From Gemmataceae bacterium (GTDB lineage Bacteria; Planctomycetota; Planctomycetia; Gemmatales; Gemmataceae), in assembly GCA_947490035.1 (NCBI GenBank), contig CANLGS010000088.1, forward strand, positions 1-9,481: a stretch of DNA of 9,481 nucleotides, read 5' to 3'. Below, piece by piece: positions 1 to 7,086 of this stretch (positions are counted from its first letter, which is position 1; each line of letters begins with the position of its first letter). The notes under the pieces were generated by a model. It did not search any database, was not told where the DNA came from, and worked only from the letters and a program-made list of their open reading frames with translations. A program made the translations under genes and the position numbers.

Positions 1-935
1 ACGTCCTTGATGTCCAGCACGTGCGCCGTCGCCGTACTGTTCCCGAACGTCTTGAAGTCTTTGAAGGTCCACACCACCTTCTTCTCGCGCGTCACCTCGA
101 ACAGTTGCGGGTTGTCCGGTCCCGCGTGGCAGTTGCCCACGATCAGGTTGCCGTTCGGCAGCGCGTGAAGCGTCGTCACCCACGCCAGCGTGATACCCTC
201 CAACTCCTTCTGGTCGATGCTCCACACCACCTTGCCGGCCTTGTCCACTTCCAGCACGCGGTTGTTGTTCCCGCCCGCGATCACGGTGTTGCCGTTCGCG
301 AGCCGCAAGGCGCCGTACACCGAAGTCCCGTGGCCCTCCGGGCCGTGACCGGGCGACTCCTTCCGACCGCCCAGGTCGAGTTTGTACTCCCACGCCACTT
401 TGCCGGTCGCGTCGTACTCGCGCACGCAGCCGTCGCCCTCCTGACACACGAGGTAGTTCCCGGTGTCGAGCTTGCGCACCATGCGCGTGTCGCGGTGCGG
501 GTCCGGCTTCTCGACCTTCAGCGCGATTTCCTTCACGATCTTGCCGTCCTTATCAACCTCCACGAGGCGCTTGTTGCCAGACTCCGCGACCAGCGTGTTG
601 CCGTCCGCGAGGCGCTGGAACGCGTGAACCTCGATGCGCCCCTTGTAGCCTTCCTTCGGCTTCGCCTCGTACTTCCACACCACCTCTTTCTTGGGCGTCA
701 TCTCGGTGACGGTCGCGGCGGCGGTGTGCAGCAGCAGGTTGCCGTTGGGCAGGAGTGCGATGTCGTGCGAGTTGTACTTGCACTCCACCTCCCACTCGAC
801 TTTGCCGTCAAGCCCGATGATGGCGACGTGCCCCTTGTCCTGCGCGAGGACGCGATGGCCGGGGTGCTTCGGCGGGTCGGCCGCGAGCGCGGGCAGCGCG
901 AACGCGAGTGCGGCGAGGGAGAGGAACAGTCGCAT
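1..935 (-). CDS. secreted beta-propeller (PQQ-like/NHL-like repeat) protein, 3' end outside window
   Basis: This reading frame is open from an ATG at 935 to the left edge, giving 311 codons with no stop, so the C-terminus is missing. Residues 1-19 form a classic signal peptide (Arg-2, a Leu/Ala/Phe core, then ALA before Asp-20), so the product is probably exported. The rest is a run of blade-like repeats, each with a 'LPNGN/LADGN/LANGN' turn followed by a 'V-E-V-D-K-x-G-K-V-V-W' strand. Examples lie near residues 62-88, 109-137, 158-184, 211-240 and 258-291. This pattern is typical of PQQ-like or arylsulfotransferase-like propellers common in planctomycetes. No catalytic motif is visible, so substrate and function are unknown. 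A GGAG at 941-944 lies five bases before the ATG and fixes the start. It lies downstream of the sulfatase on the same strand, separated by a palindromic repeat. Whether the two genes act together is not shown by the sequence. Confidence 0.85.
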   Translation of the reverse strand, partial: MRLFLSLAALAFALPALAADPPKHPGHRVLAQDKGHVAIIGLDGKVEWEVECKYNSHDIALLPNGNLLLHTAAATVTEMTPKKEVVWKYEAKPKEGYKGRIEVHAFQRLADGNTLVAESGNKRLVEVDKDGKIVKEIALKVEKPDPHRDTRMVRKLDTGNYLVCQEGDGCVREYDATGKVAWEYKLDLGGRKESPGHGPEGHGTSVYGALRLANGNTVIAGGNNNRVLEVDKAGKVVWSIDQKELEGITLAWVTTLHALPNGNLIVGNCHAGPDNPQLFEVTREKKVVWTFKDFKTFGNSTATAHVLDIKD

Positions 936-955
936 GGGAACTCCGAATGTGGTGT

Positions 956-1067
956 AGGGTGGTCCGCTCGCTCCGCGAGCGGTGCGATGCGCGTCAGGAA
1001 GTTACTGCGTCGGGCCGATAGCGATCACCGCCGTAGAACACCGCTCGCGGAGCGAGCGGACTACCCT
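956..1067. repeat. paired REP-like inverted repeat (GTGGTCCGC family)
   Basis: Two 29-base arms, 956-984 and 1039-1067, are reverse complements with one mismatch and flank a 54-base spacer. Each arm is itself an imperfect hairpin (CCGCTCG paired with CGAGCGG), so the unit has the layout of a REPIN. A relative of the same arm, GTGGTCCGC..CTCCGCG..GCGG, occurs at 7429-7522. It fills the gap between the sulfatase and the propeller gene and could fold into a strong hairpin in the transcript. There is no U-tract, so a terminator role is only possible. Confidence 0.8.
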
Positions 1068-1074
1068 GAAGAGA

Positions 1075-2355
1075 TCACTTCACAAGCGGCGCGGTGTCGC
1101 CCCAAGTCTTCTGTTCGCGTGCGAGCAGCGCGCGCATCTCTTCAAGCTTCTTCGCGTGCGCCTTGTCGCCGGACAGGTCTTTCACTTCGTCCGGGTCGGC
1201 GCTCAGGTCGAACAACTGGAAGCGTTCGACCTTCGGATACCAGATCAACTTCCACTGGCCGTCGCGCACCATCCGCTGCACGTCTTTGTACGCGGCGAAC
1301 AGGTGATCGCGTACCTTCGTCTCCTTCCCCGTTATCACCGGCACGAGCGACTTGCCCTCGCCGCCCTTCGGCACCTCCACGCCGGTCAGGTCGCACAGCG
1401 TCGGGAACAGGTCGAACAGGTAAACGAGCGCGTCGGATTTGCCCTTCGGCACGCCCGGCCCGGCGACCACGAGCGGCGACTTGAAGTGCTCGTACAGGTT
1501 CTGCTTGCCCATCAGCCCGTGCCGCCCGCCGACCGCGAGACCCTGGTCGCTGGTGAACACGACCACCGTGTTCTCGGTCTGCTTCGCCTCCGCCACCGCC
1601 GCGAGTACCCGACCGAGTTCGTGGTCGAGTGCGCTGATGCACGCGTAGTAGTCGGCGAGGTGCTTCCGCATCTCGTCTTCGGTGCGCGGCACCGGGGCGA
1701 GCTTCTCGTCGCGGACGTTCAGTTCGCCGTTGTCGAACGGGTGCTGCTTCATGAAGTTTTTGGACAGCGTGATCTTCGCCGGATCGTAGAGCTTGTGGAA
1801 CTCCACCGGCGCGACGCGCGGGTCGTGCGGCACGGACGGCGCGAGGTACACGAAGAACGGCTTCTTGCCGTCGTGCGCTTTCACGAAGTCGATGACCGCG
1901 TCCGCGCACTTCTGCGCGGTCGGCGCGTTCTGGTGCGCGATCTCGACGTTCTTCGCGAACTTCTGGTGCGCGACGCGGAACGAGTTGCCCGGCTTGCCGA
2001 CGTGCAGGGTCGCGTACCCGGCGGCGTCGAAAATGCCGGGCAGCGTCGGGCCGTCGTAGGTCTTCGCCTGCGGGTTCGGTATGCGGAACAGCGACCGCCC
2101 GGTGAGGATCATGGTGCGGCTCGGCGCGCACACCGCCGGAATCATGCTGCCCTGGCAGTAGGTGTTCGTGAAGTGGAACCCGCGACCGACGAGCTTGTCG
2201 AGGTTCGGGGTTTTGATTTCGGGGTTGCCGAGCGCCGCGATGGTGTCGAACCGCTGGTCGTCGGCGAGAAGGAAGATGATGTTGGGCTTGGGCGCGGCCG
2301 TTAGCCGCGAGCCGAAGGCGAGCGTCAGTAGCACAATCAGGGAGAGGAGACGCAT
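1075..2355 (-). CDS. secreted sulfatase (formylglycine-dependent, alkaline-phosphatase superfamily)
   Basis: The 426-residue product starts with a signal peptide (residues 1-21: MRLL, a hydrophobic core, then TAA). The mature enzyme opens with PNIIFLLADD, whose Asp-32 and Asp-33 are the first metal ligands of the family. The sulfatase signature C-x-P-S-R is Cys76-Ala-Pro-Ser-Arg80 and is followed by LTGR. Cys-76 would have to be converted to formylglycine by a separate maturase. Other family motifs are HVGK (118-121), PSVPHDP with His-177, TSDQG with Asp-270, and HGLMGKQNLYEH with Lys-284. It should hydrolyse sulfate esters, probably of polysaccharides or glycosaminoglycan-like substrates, outside the cytoplasm; the substrate cannot be read from the sequence. 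Gln-271 sits where His or Asn is usual (D-H/N-G). The length is slightly short for the family but both ends look complete. The ATG at 2355 has only a weak GGAAA upstream. It lies downstream of the repeat block that follows the RT gene, so it is probably a separate unit. Confidence 0.93.
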   Translation of the reverse strand: MRLLSLIVLLTLAFGSRLTAAPKPNIIFLLADDQRFDTIAALGNPEIKTPNLDKLVGRGFHFTNTYCQGSMIPAVCAPSRTMILTGRSLFRIPNPQAKTYDGPTLPGIFDAAGYATLHVGKPGNSFRVAHQKFAKNVEIAHQNAPTAQKCADAVIDFVKAHDGKKPFFVYLAPSVPHDPRVAPVEFHKLYDPAKITLSKNFMKQHPFDNGELNVRDEKLAPVPRTEDEMRKHLADYYACISALDHELGRVLAAVAEAKQTENTVVVFTSDQGLAVGGRHGLMGKQNLYEHFKSPLVVAGPGVPKGKSDALVYLFDLFPTLCDLTGVEVPKGGEGKSLVPVITGKETKVRDHLFAAYKDVQRMVRDGQWKLIWYPKVERFQLFDLSADPDEVKDLSGDKAHAKKLEEMRALLAREQKTWGDTAPLVK

Positions 2356-2377
2356 GGGAGGTTTCCAAGAGCAAGAA

Positions 2378-2616
2378 GAAGAGCCGCAGATGACGCAGAG
2401 GGACGCAAATTAAGACAAGCAGAGATTGTTTTCAATCACTGCATTCTGCCTTTATACTTCTCGCGGCCACGATTGAGACGTTCTTGACGAGCCGGAAGCG
2501 TAAGCGACGGACAGCGTTATCCGTCGCTTACGCTCCCGGCTCGTCAAGAACGAGTCGTCTTACCTCTGGCCGCGCGAAGTATAATCTGCGTCCCTCTGCG
2601 TCATCTGCGGCTCTTC
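2378..2616. repeat. composite nested inverted repeat (three levels)
   Basis: The outer arms, 2378-2411 and 2583-2616, match as reverse complements in 33 of 34 bases (GAAGAGCCGCAGATGACGCA and onward). Inside them, 2453-2469 and 2567-2583 pair in 16 of 17 bases (TATACTTC..CGGCCA). Inside those lies a third palindrome at 2480-2551, listed separately. The outer arm belongs to the same family as the next element at 2671-2784. This block occupies most of the 439-base gap between the RT stop and the sulfatase start, and I see no gene in that gap. The nesting looks like one repeat inserted into another. Confidence 0.85.
2480..2551. repeat. inner palindrome, GAGCCGGNAGCGTAAGCGACGG family
   Basis: Arms 2480-2511 and 2520-2551 pair in 31 of 32 bases around an 8-base loop, giving a very stable cruciform or RNA hairpin. 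It sits centrally inside the larger palindrome 2378-2616. The two arms meet almost head to head, as in a REPIN. Confidence 0.85.
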
Positions 2617-2670
2617 CTTCTGCACGTCCCTCAGTCGTGTCGGCATGGCGAAGACTTCTCAGCAAGGGAG

Positions 2671-2784
2671 AAGAGCCGCAGATAACGCAGAGGGACGCAG
2701 ATCAGAGAAAGAAGAGGAGAGCGTTTTGAAGAACTCTGCCTCTTGGCTTTAATCTGCGTTCTTCTTGCGTCATCTGCGGCTCTT
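2671..2784. repeat. second copy of the GAGCCGCAGATRACGCAGAGG inverted repeat
   Basis: The arm 2671-2702 pairs with 2752-2784 with one inserted base and a few mismatches. The arm sequence is the same family as 2378-2411, but the spacer is different. It ends 11 bases past the RT stop codon at 2795-2797, so the RT transcript would end in, or run through, a long hairpin. Confidence 0.8.
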
Positions 2785-2794
2785 TCTGGCTTCG

Positions 2795-4390
2795 TTAGCC
2801 CAGCGCATCCAGCGCGGCTTTCAGCTTCGCGCCGGCGTCCGGGCGGACCATGTGTACGAACGCGATCTTGCCCGCGAGCCACTCGCGGAAGTTCTCGCGG
2901 CCTTCGCGGTTCTGCGCGTCCAGCCCTTCCGACTTCGCGCGGTGGAGGATCGCGCGCAGGCGGCGTAGTTCGTCGCGACACACCGACGGCTTGTCGTTCA
3001 CCACGATGCCGGTGACCGTCTGCGCGGTGCTGCGGCGCATCACTCGCGTCTTCTTCTCGTTGACAAGGAAGCCTTCTTCTTGGGCAACATGGCGCACCTT
3101 CGCGAGCAGCCAGCCGATCTTTCCAATGAGGTCCGCGCCGCCGGAGTACGTGAGGTCGTCCGCGTAGCGGGTGTACGCGAGGCCGAGCTTCGACGCGACG
3201 CCGAGCAGCCGCTTGTCGAGTTTACGCGCCACCTGGTTTGAAAGGCCGGGACTGGTCGGCGCGCCTTGTGGCAGACCGCGCGGGCCGGTCGCGGCTTCGT
3301 ACTTCGTGCCGGCGTAGGTGACCGCCGTTCGCGGGCACTCGGTACACAACAGCGCGAGAATGGTGGCGACGCTGCCGCTGTAGCCGTAGCGCTCGTACAC
3401 CGCGCGCACGCGGAAGAACGCGATGGTCGGGAAGAAGTCGGACAGGTCGAGGTTGACGACGACCGCCTTGCCGACGTGCGGGTTCGCGTTCGTGACGATC
3501 CCGCGACCGGCGACGAACCCGTGCGCCGCGTCGGTCACCAGGAACGTGTTCACCACGTTCGCGAGTATCCAGTGCTGTGCGGCCTTGAGCGTCTTGTGGG
3601 GTGCCGCGAGCGTGCGCATCCCGCCGGACTTCTTGGGAATTTGAAACTTGACGTAGTGCGTGCGGGTCGCGACTTCGGTGTGGAACGCGAGCCACCGGAG
3701 TTGCTTGATCGTGAGGCCGAGCGCCTTTGCCACGTCCGCGGGCGCGTGCATCACGGGCAACCCGTGCGCGGTCAGTCGCCCCTCGTCGCTCATCCGCATG
3801 TGGAGCCGACCGGACACGCCGCGCCCGAGGAAGATGATGTCCGTCGCGCGGCGCTTCTTCACGGCTTCGGCGTGCGCCTTCTTACGCGCGGCGGACTCGG
3901 TCTTCTTGCGGAGCTTGTCGCGCTCTTTCGCTTCGCGATACGCCTTGACCGCGGCACTACCCGCCAGGCCCGCGGCGGCGGCGATGCCCGTCTCGGTCGG
4001 CTTGACCTTCTCGTACTCCTCGCCGACTTTGTGAATCTCGTTGAGTTCGTCGGGCGAGAGCAGCCCGTTGGTAACGAGCGCGCGATCGATGATCTCGGTG
4101 CGCGGGTCGCTGACCGGCGGGATGACGCTCTGCCGGCCGAACTGAAACGCGGTCGAGAGCAGGCGCCCGTGCTTGTTCGCGGCGTCAACGATCTCCTGCC
4201 GCGAAATGGGCAGGAAGTCGTTCGCGGCGTATGGATCACTGGGCGCGTCGGGCGCAGGTTTTACCTTTGGCGAGCGGGGGGCGTCAGCCCCCTGTTGCGC
4301 GCTCGGTGGCGTCGCCGCCGCGGGCGCGGGTGGCGGCGCGACGGGGTCGATTTCGCGCTTGCGCCGGAAGATCCAGTCGAACACGCTCAT
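2795..4390 (-). CDS. retron-type reverse transcriptase with about 200-residue N-terminal extension
   Basis: This 531-residue protein is an RNA-directed DNA polymerase. Catalytic motifs in order are: IPKKSGGMR (251-259); region X NAxxH as N301-A-N-P-H305; motif A NLDLSDFF with Asp-315; GLPQGAPTSPGLSN (372-385); YADD (409-412); VNEKKTRV (443-450); and region Y VTG (459-461). NAxxH together with VTG is the accepted mark of retron RTs, which copy the msd part of an adjacent ncRNA into msDNA. The N-terminal 200 residues are not RT: a basic start, a Pro/Ala-rich stretch (17-50), a segment around 52-135, a small Ala/Gly-rich patch (135-148) and a very charged, likely coiled-coil stretch (150-182). 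I chose the ATG at 4390. The frame stays open to an ATG at 4513, but those codons translate a palindromic repeat. No strong Shine-Dalgarno is seen. ncRNA copy A lies just upstream on the same strand, as expected for a retron. Confidence 0.93.
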   Translation of the reverse strand: MSVFDWIFRRKREIDPVAPPPAPAAATPPSAQQGADAPRSPKVKPAPDAPSDPYAANDFLPISRQEIVDAANKHGRLLSTAFQFGRQSVIPPVSDPRTEIIDRALVTNGLLSPDELNEIHKVGEEYEKVKPTETGIAAAAGLAGSAAVKAYREAKERDKLRKKTESAARKKAHAEAVKKRRATDIIFLGRGVSGRLHMRMSDEGRLTAHGLPVMHAPADVAKALGLTIKQLRWLAFHTEVATRTHYVKFQIPKKSGGMRTLAAPHKTLKAAQHWILANVVNTFLVTDAAHGFVAGRGIVTNANPHVGKAVVVNLDLSDFFPTIAFFRVRAVYERYGYSGSVATILALLCTECPRTAVTYAGTKYEAATGPRGLPQGAPTSPGLSNQVARKLDKRLLGVASKLGLAYTRYADDLTYSGGADLIGKIGWLLAKVRHVAQEEGFLVNEKKTRVMRRSTAQTVTGIVVNDKPSVCRDELRRLRAILHRAKSEGLDAQNREGRENFREWLAGKIAFVHMVRPDAGAKLKAALDALG

Positions 4391-4416
4391 GGGGCGCTCG
4401 CGATACTGTCCGTAGC

Positions 4417-4544
4417 GACCCGCTTCAGCGGGTCTCTTTCCACTTGTGGCACAGACATTCCTGTCTGTGCTGCTCGGCACGTCAAACTGCACAGACAGGA
4501 ATGTGTGTGCCACAAAGCCAAATCCAGACCCGCTGAAGCGGGTC
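4417..4544. repeat. two nested REP-like palindromes in the RT leader
   Basis: The outer arms 4417-4435 and 4526-4544 are perfect 19-base reverse complements, and each is its own 7-bp hairpin (GACCCGC TTCA GCGGGTC). Inside them, 4443-4470 and 4489-4516 pair in 26 of 28 bases. This is the TTGTGGCACAGACATTCC family, also present at 5305-5385. The block lies between ncRNA copy A and the RT start codon. In the transcript it would place a long hairpin about 27 bases before the ATG. Confidence 0.85.
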
Positions 4545-4571
4545 AGTGCGAATGCGGCACGTCAGGTAAAC

Positions 4572-4778
4572 AAGGCGGCCGGCTCCGACTTCAATCGTGG
4601 ACCAGAAGCGTTCACGACGCCGGCCCCGGTAGGGTCTGGCGGGTGACGCAGGTCGATTCAGTCCCGCCAGACCCTACCGGGGCCGGCGAACAGAACAACG
4701 CGCCTGGGAACGCAATCGCAAGCAACCGCACCCGCGGCGGAACGCCGCAGGATGTTTAGGTCTCGGAGCCGGCCGCTT
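4572..4778 (-). ncRNA. retron ncRNA (msr-msd-like), copy A
   Basis: Read on the minus strand, the element starts with an a1-like arm (4763-4778) and ends with an a2-like arm (4572-4588), which pair in 14 consecutive bases plus two more beyond a one-base bulge. After a1 come the conserved GAGACC and an msr-type hairpin, GCGGCG TTC CGCCGC (4734-4748). Next is a possible short hairpin TGCG..CGCG around CCCAGG. The msd-type hairpin is a perfect 25-bp stem (4663-4687 with 4619-4643) and a 19-base loop, ACTGAATCGACCTGCGTCA (4644-4662). It ends in a small TCGTG..CACGA hairpin and GATTGAAGTCGG before a2. Copy B shares this layout and all unpaired sequences. It begins 24 bases after the stop of the small membrane protein and lies upstream of the RT. 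msr/msd boundaries and the branching G cannot be placed from sequence alone. Confidence 0.8.
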
Positions 4779-4802
4779 GGCTTCAACTTGTCTTCGTCGC
4801 GC

Positions 4803-5288
4803 TCAATGCAACTCTTTGAGCGCGTCTTCGAGTAGAACGTAGGTCAATCCGAGGAGGCGCCAGCCATCGGCGGTGTTGTAAAACACCACGAACAGCGCCA
4901 CAGACCCAAACGCGTGCTTCGCGATGTACACGACTCGCACGAGCGACGGACTCAGCACCGTTTCGCGACTGAACTCGATGTCGCCCGGCGCGCCGAGGCG
5001 GGTCGCGAAACCCTCCCGCAGTTCGGTAATGTATTCACGGTACTGCTTGAAATCCTCGTCCTTCAACTGCTTGACCGATGCCGAACGGACCGTGTTGAAG
5101 AAATCGTCCTCTTGCCCGGCGCGGAGTTTCGCGACGAGGTCGTCGGCGCGATCGCGCGCCTCGCTCCGCAGCACCTCGACCGCTGCAACCGGCTTCGCGG
5201 TTGTCGGGAACGAGCGCGCCAGTACGAAACTCCCGACCGCGCCGAGCAGGCCGCCGAGCAACCCCGCGAGCAATACCGGCTTCGTCAC
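4803..5288 (-). CDS. small single-pass membrane protein of unknown function
   Basis: I read 161 residues from a GTG at 5288 to a TGA at 4803-4805. The frame is open further upstream (to 5651), but that part translates the palindrome 5305-5385 and the antisense of the SWIM gene, so it is not credible. Residues 4-27 (PVLLAGLLGGLLGAVGSFVL and onward) form one transmembrane segment or an uncleaved signal anchor. The remainder is soluble: an acidic helical stretch with EDDFFNTV (about 60-70), then alternating strands ending in VALFVVFYNTADGWRLLGLT. This ending resembles NTF2-like or DUF3887/DUF4019-type small domains, but the match is by eye only. No ATG is available near the start; the GTG has only a weak GAG upstream. 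It lies between the WHSWIM gene and ncRNA copy A on the same strand. It may be an extra component of the retron or a passenger. Confidence 0.65.
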   Translation of the reverse strand: MTKPVLLAGLLGGLLGAVGSFVLARSFPTTAKPVAAVEVLRSEARDRADDLVAKLRAGQEDDFFNTVRSASVKQLKDEDFKQYREYITELREGFATRLGAPGDIEFSRETVLSPSLVRVVYIAKHAFGSVALFVVFYNTADGWRLLGLTYVLLEDALKELH

Positions 5289-5304
5289 CTGTGGCTCTGC
5301 CTTT

Positions 5305-5385
5305 CCTCTTGTGGCACAGACATTCCTGTCTGTGCTGATTTGAAGCGCAACGCAGCACGGACAGGAATGTCTGTGCCACAAGAGG
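5305..5385. repeat. REP-like inverted repeat, CACAGACATTCCTGTCTGTG family
   Basis: Arms 5305-5337 and 5353-5385 pair in 32 of 33 bases around a 15-base spacer. Each arm contains its own perfect 8-bp hairpin (CACAGACA TTCC TGTCTGTG). The element starts four bases after the SWIM-protein stop codon and ends 16 bases before the GTG of the small protein. In the mRNA it would form a strong intercistronic hairpin that could protect ends or limit read-through. Confidence 0.85.
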
Positions 5386-5389
5386 ACAG

Positions 5390-7084
5390 CTACGAAGTCG
5401 TGAACCGCGCGTACCACGTATCGAGCGTGCCGCCGTCCCTGCTCACGCCCAGCGCCTTGTTGCGCAGCGCTTGCAGGTGCCGACACGGGCCTTTCCGCAG
5501 GCCGCCCGTGTAGAAGTACGAACACGCACACTTGCCCGCCACGATGCGGTCGTCCGCGTCGAGCGCGACCTCGGATGTCGCGCGGCCTTCCACCGTGCCC
5601 GCGATGTACCGTGCGCCCTTCGCGTCGGTCTTGTCGGTCGTGACGCGGCACTTCCTCGTCAAATCGCGCGAGGCCAGTGTCTCCTCGTTTTCAGGGCCGA
5701 TCACTTCCGCCGACAGCGTGACCGGCATCACCTGCCGCCACCGGTAGACGCTGTGCGGGAGGTCGTGAATCACCTGGCCCAACAGCGCGAGCTTGTTCAA
5801 GCCCGCCGACACCGCGGCTTCGGAACTCCGCGTCTTGGCCGCGAGCGCGGAGAGCGTCCACGTCGGGTTTTGTTTGAACGCGGCTGCGATGCCTTGCATC
5901 GTGTCGCTCGACGGCGCGACAGGCGGCGCGAGTTGGTCGATCGCGCTGCCGCCGCTGGTCCAGTCGTTCGCGGTCCACCCGGACAGCCCGAGCGTCAGCT
6001 TCATCTCGCCCATCTTCGCCACCCAAAAGCTCGGCAGGCCGGTGCCGAGAAGGTACACATCGACGCCGTCGAGGAGCGGCAGCAACCGGCCGAGCACGCG
6101 AAGCCGGTCGCGGCCCCACGTGCGAATCACTTCTTGCTTCGCGCCCGGATACGGCGTGTCGTGAAGCACGATCTCCTTGTTCCACGGCTCGAGGACGATT
6201 TTTACCGGTGCGCCCGGTGTTAGCTCGAATCGCACCGCACGCGGCGACGACTTCGCCTTATTGCGCTTCAGGAACGCGACGATGGCGTACATACCCTCGC
6301 GGCTGATCGGCACGCGGCGCATCGGCAGGCTCATCGCCGATTGCAGCGACGAGAACCCGCGGAGCCACGACTGCGGCAGGTCGATCTTCTCCTCGCGGTA
6401 CGCGGCTTCGTCGGCGTTCGTCTTCACCTCGAAGCCCGTCGGGTCGATGGTGAAGCGCGTCTCGCGGTAACTGCGGATGGTCTGGAAGTGTTCGTAGAGG
6501 CGCCACGAGTAATCGACGTTGGTGGTGCCGAGGGCCACGTCGCGTTCGGCTTCAAACGCTTCGCGCTCGACCGTGAGGCAACCGTAGCTGCTCTCGTCGG
6601 CGCTGAAGCACTCGAAGAACATCACGTCCGGACTGACGGTGATGACCGGGTCGCACGGCATGAGCATGCGCCACAGTTCCGGGTCTTCGCGCGACAGGAT
6701 GTTGCCGTACTTGGTGCGCGCGTTCCAGTATTGCTGCCGACACTTCTGAAACCGGCGTTCCAAACCCGGCGGCATCGGCGTCTTGGCCTGCTTCTCCAGT
6801 TCGGAGCGCTTGAGCTTCGCGGCCTCGGTGCGGATGCTCGCTTCTTTCGCGGCTTGGGCCTTCTTCCACTCCTCGTAGCCGGTCTTGTCCTTCGGCTTGA
6901 ATCGCAGGTCGGAGATGACGACATCGTGCAGCGCGGACATCGCTTCGCGGAAGCGCAGCGGCTGGCGCAACACGCCCGCGTAGCTGACCCGGTCGCGGCG
7001 CAGGTTGGGCGCGAGCGACACCGCCAGCCCGACGGGCGTTTGCGCGACGTTACTGCGACCTCGGTATGCGAGCGCGACTTGCAT
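5390..7084 (-). CDS. winged-helix/SWIM zinc-finger protein (WHSWIM), retron-associated
   Basis: The product is 564 residues from an ATG at 7084. An in-frame ATG at 7102 lies inside a palindromic repeat and adds only six residues; MQVALAYRG looks like the natural start, and a GGAGG contributed by that repeat lies nine bases before it. The C-terminus holds a SWIM zinc finger, Cys519-x-Cys521-x12-Cys534-x-His536 (GKCACSYF..GPCRHLQ), a fold that can bind DNA, RNA or protein. Before it, about residues 396-455, is a winged-helix unit (WTLSALAAKTRSSEAAVSAG, then a GQVIHDLPHSVYRWR wing). The first 390 residues have a basic helical region (about 65-105) and no enzyme motif I recognise. In the retron classification by associated genes, as I recall it, WHSWIM proteins occur with ARM-fold proteins in type XIII. 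A nucleic-acid-sensing or effector role is inference. Its neighbours on the same strand are ncRNA copy B upstream and the small membrane protein downstream. Confidence 0.85.
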   Translation of the reverse strand: MQVALAYRGRSNVAQTPVGLAVSLAPNLRRDRVSYAGVLRQPLRFREAMSALHDVVISDLRFKPKDKTGYEEWKKAQAAKEASIRTEAAKLKRSELEKQAKTPMPPGLERRFQKCRQQYWNARTKYGNILSREDPELWRMLMPCDPVITVSPDVMFFECFSADESSYGCLTVEREAFEAERDVALGTTNVDYSWRLYEHFQTIRSYRETRFTIDPTGFEVKTNADEAAYREEKIDLPQSWLRGFSSLQSAMSLPMRRVPISREGMYAIVAFLKRNKAKSSPRAVRFELTPGAPVKIVLEPWNKEIVLHDTPYPGAKQEVIRTWGRDRLRVLGRLLPLLDGVDVYLLGTGLPSFWVAKMGEMKLTLGLSGWTANDWTSGGSAIDQLAPPVAPSSDTMQGIAAAFKQNPTWTLSALAAKTRSSEAAVSAGLNKLALLGQVIHDLPHSVYRWRQVMPVTLSAEVIGPENEETLASRDLTRKCRVTTDKTDAKGARYIAGTVEGRATSEVALDADDRIVAGKCACSYFYTGGLRKGPCRHLQALRNKALGVSRDGGTLDTWYARFTTS

Positions 7085-7086
7085 CC

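Noticed and set aside
21..1484. Plus-strand open frame opposite the propeller and sulfatase genes
   Set aside because: It spans two minus-strand genes and a palindrome, has low-complexity Arg-rich content and no ribosome-binding site.
982..2304. Long plus-strand open frame opposite the sulfatase
   Set aside because: It is the antisense of a clear sulfatase. Its sequence is rich in Arg/Val/His/Leu with no domain, as expected from GC-rich antisense frames.
2378..2784. Insertion sequence or CRISPR array in the repeat block
   Set aside because: There is no transposase frame, and the repeats are inverted pairs with non-uniform spacing, not regularly spaced direct repeats.
4391..4513. Upstream start of the RT at 4513
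   Set aside because: The extra 41 codons translate a CACAGACATTCC-family palindrome, which also yields peptide-like sequence in other frames nearby. The conserved-looking protein begins at 4390.
3266..4759. Plus-strand open frame opposite the RT
   Set aside because: It is the antisense of the RT motifs and continues through repeats and ncRNA A.
4572..4778. ncRNA A as a simple REP/MITE repeat or a terminator
   Set aside because: Its second copy conserves loops and single-stranded parts while changing stems with compensation, and both lie in a retron RT operon. This fits an msr-msd RNA better. There is no U-tract for a terminator.
5289..5651. Upstream extension of the small membrane protein to an ATG at 5651
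   Set aside because: The extra codons are the antisense-frame shadow of the WHSWIM C-terminus and a palindromic repeat.
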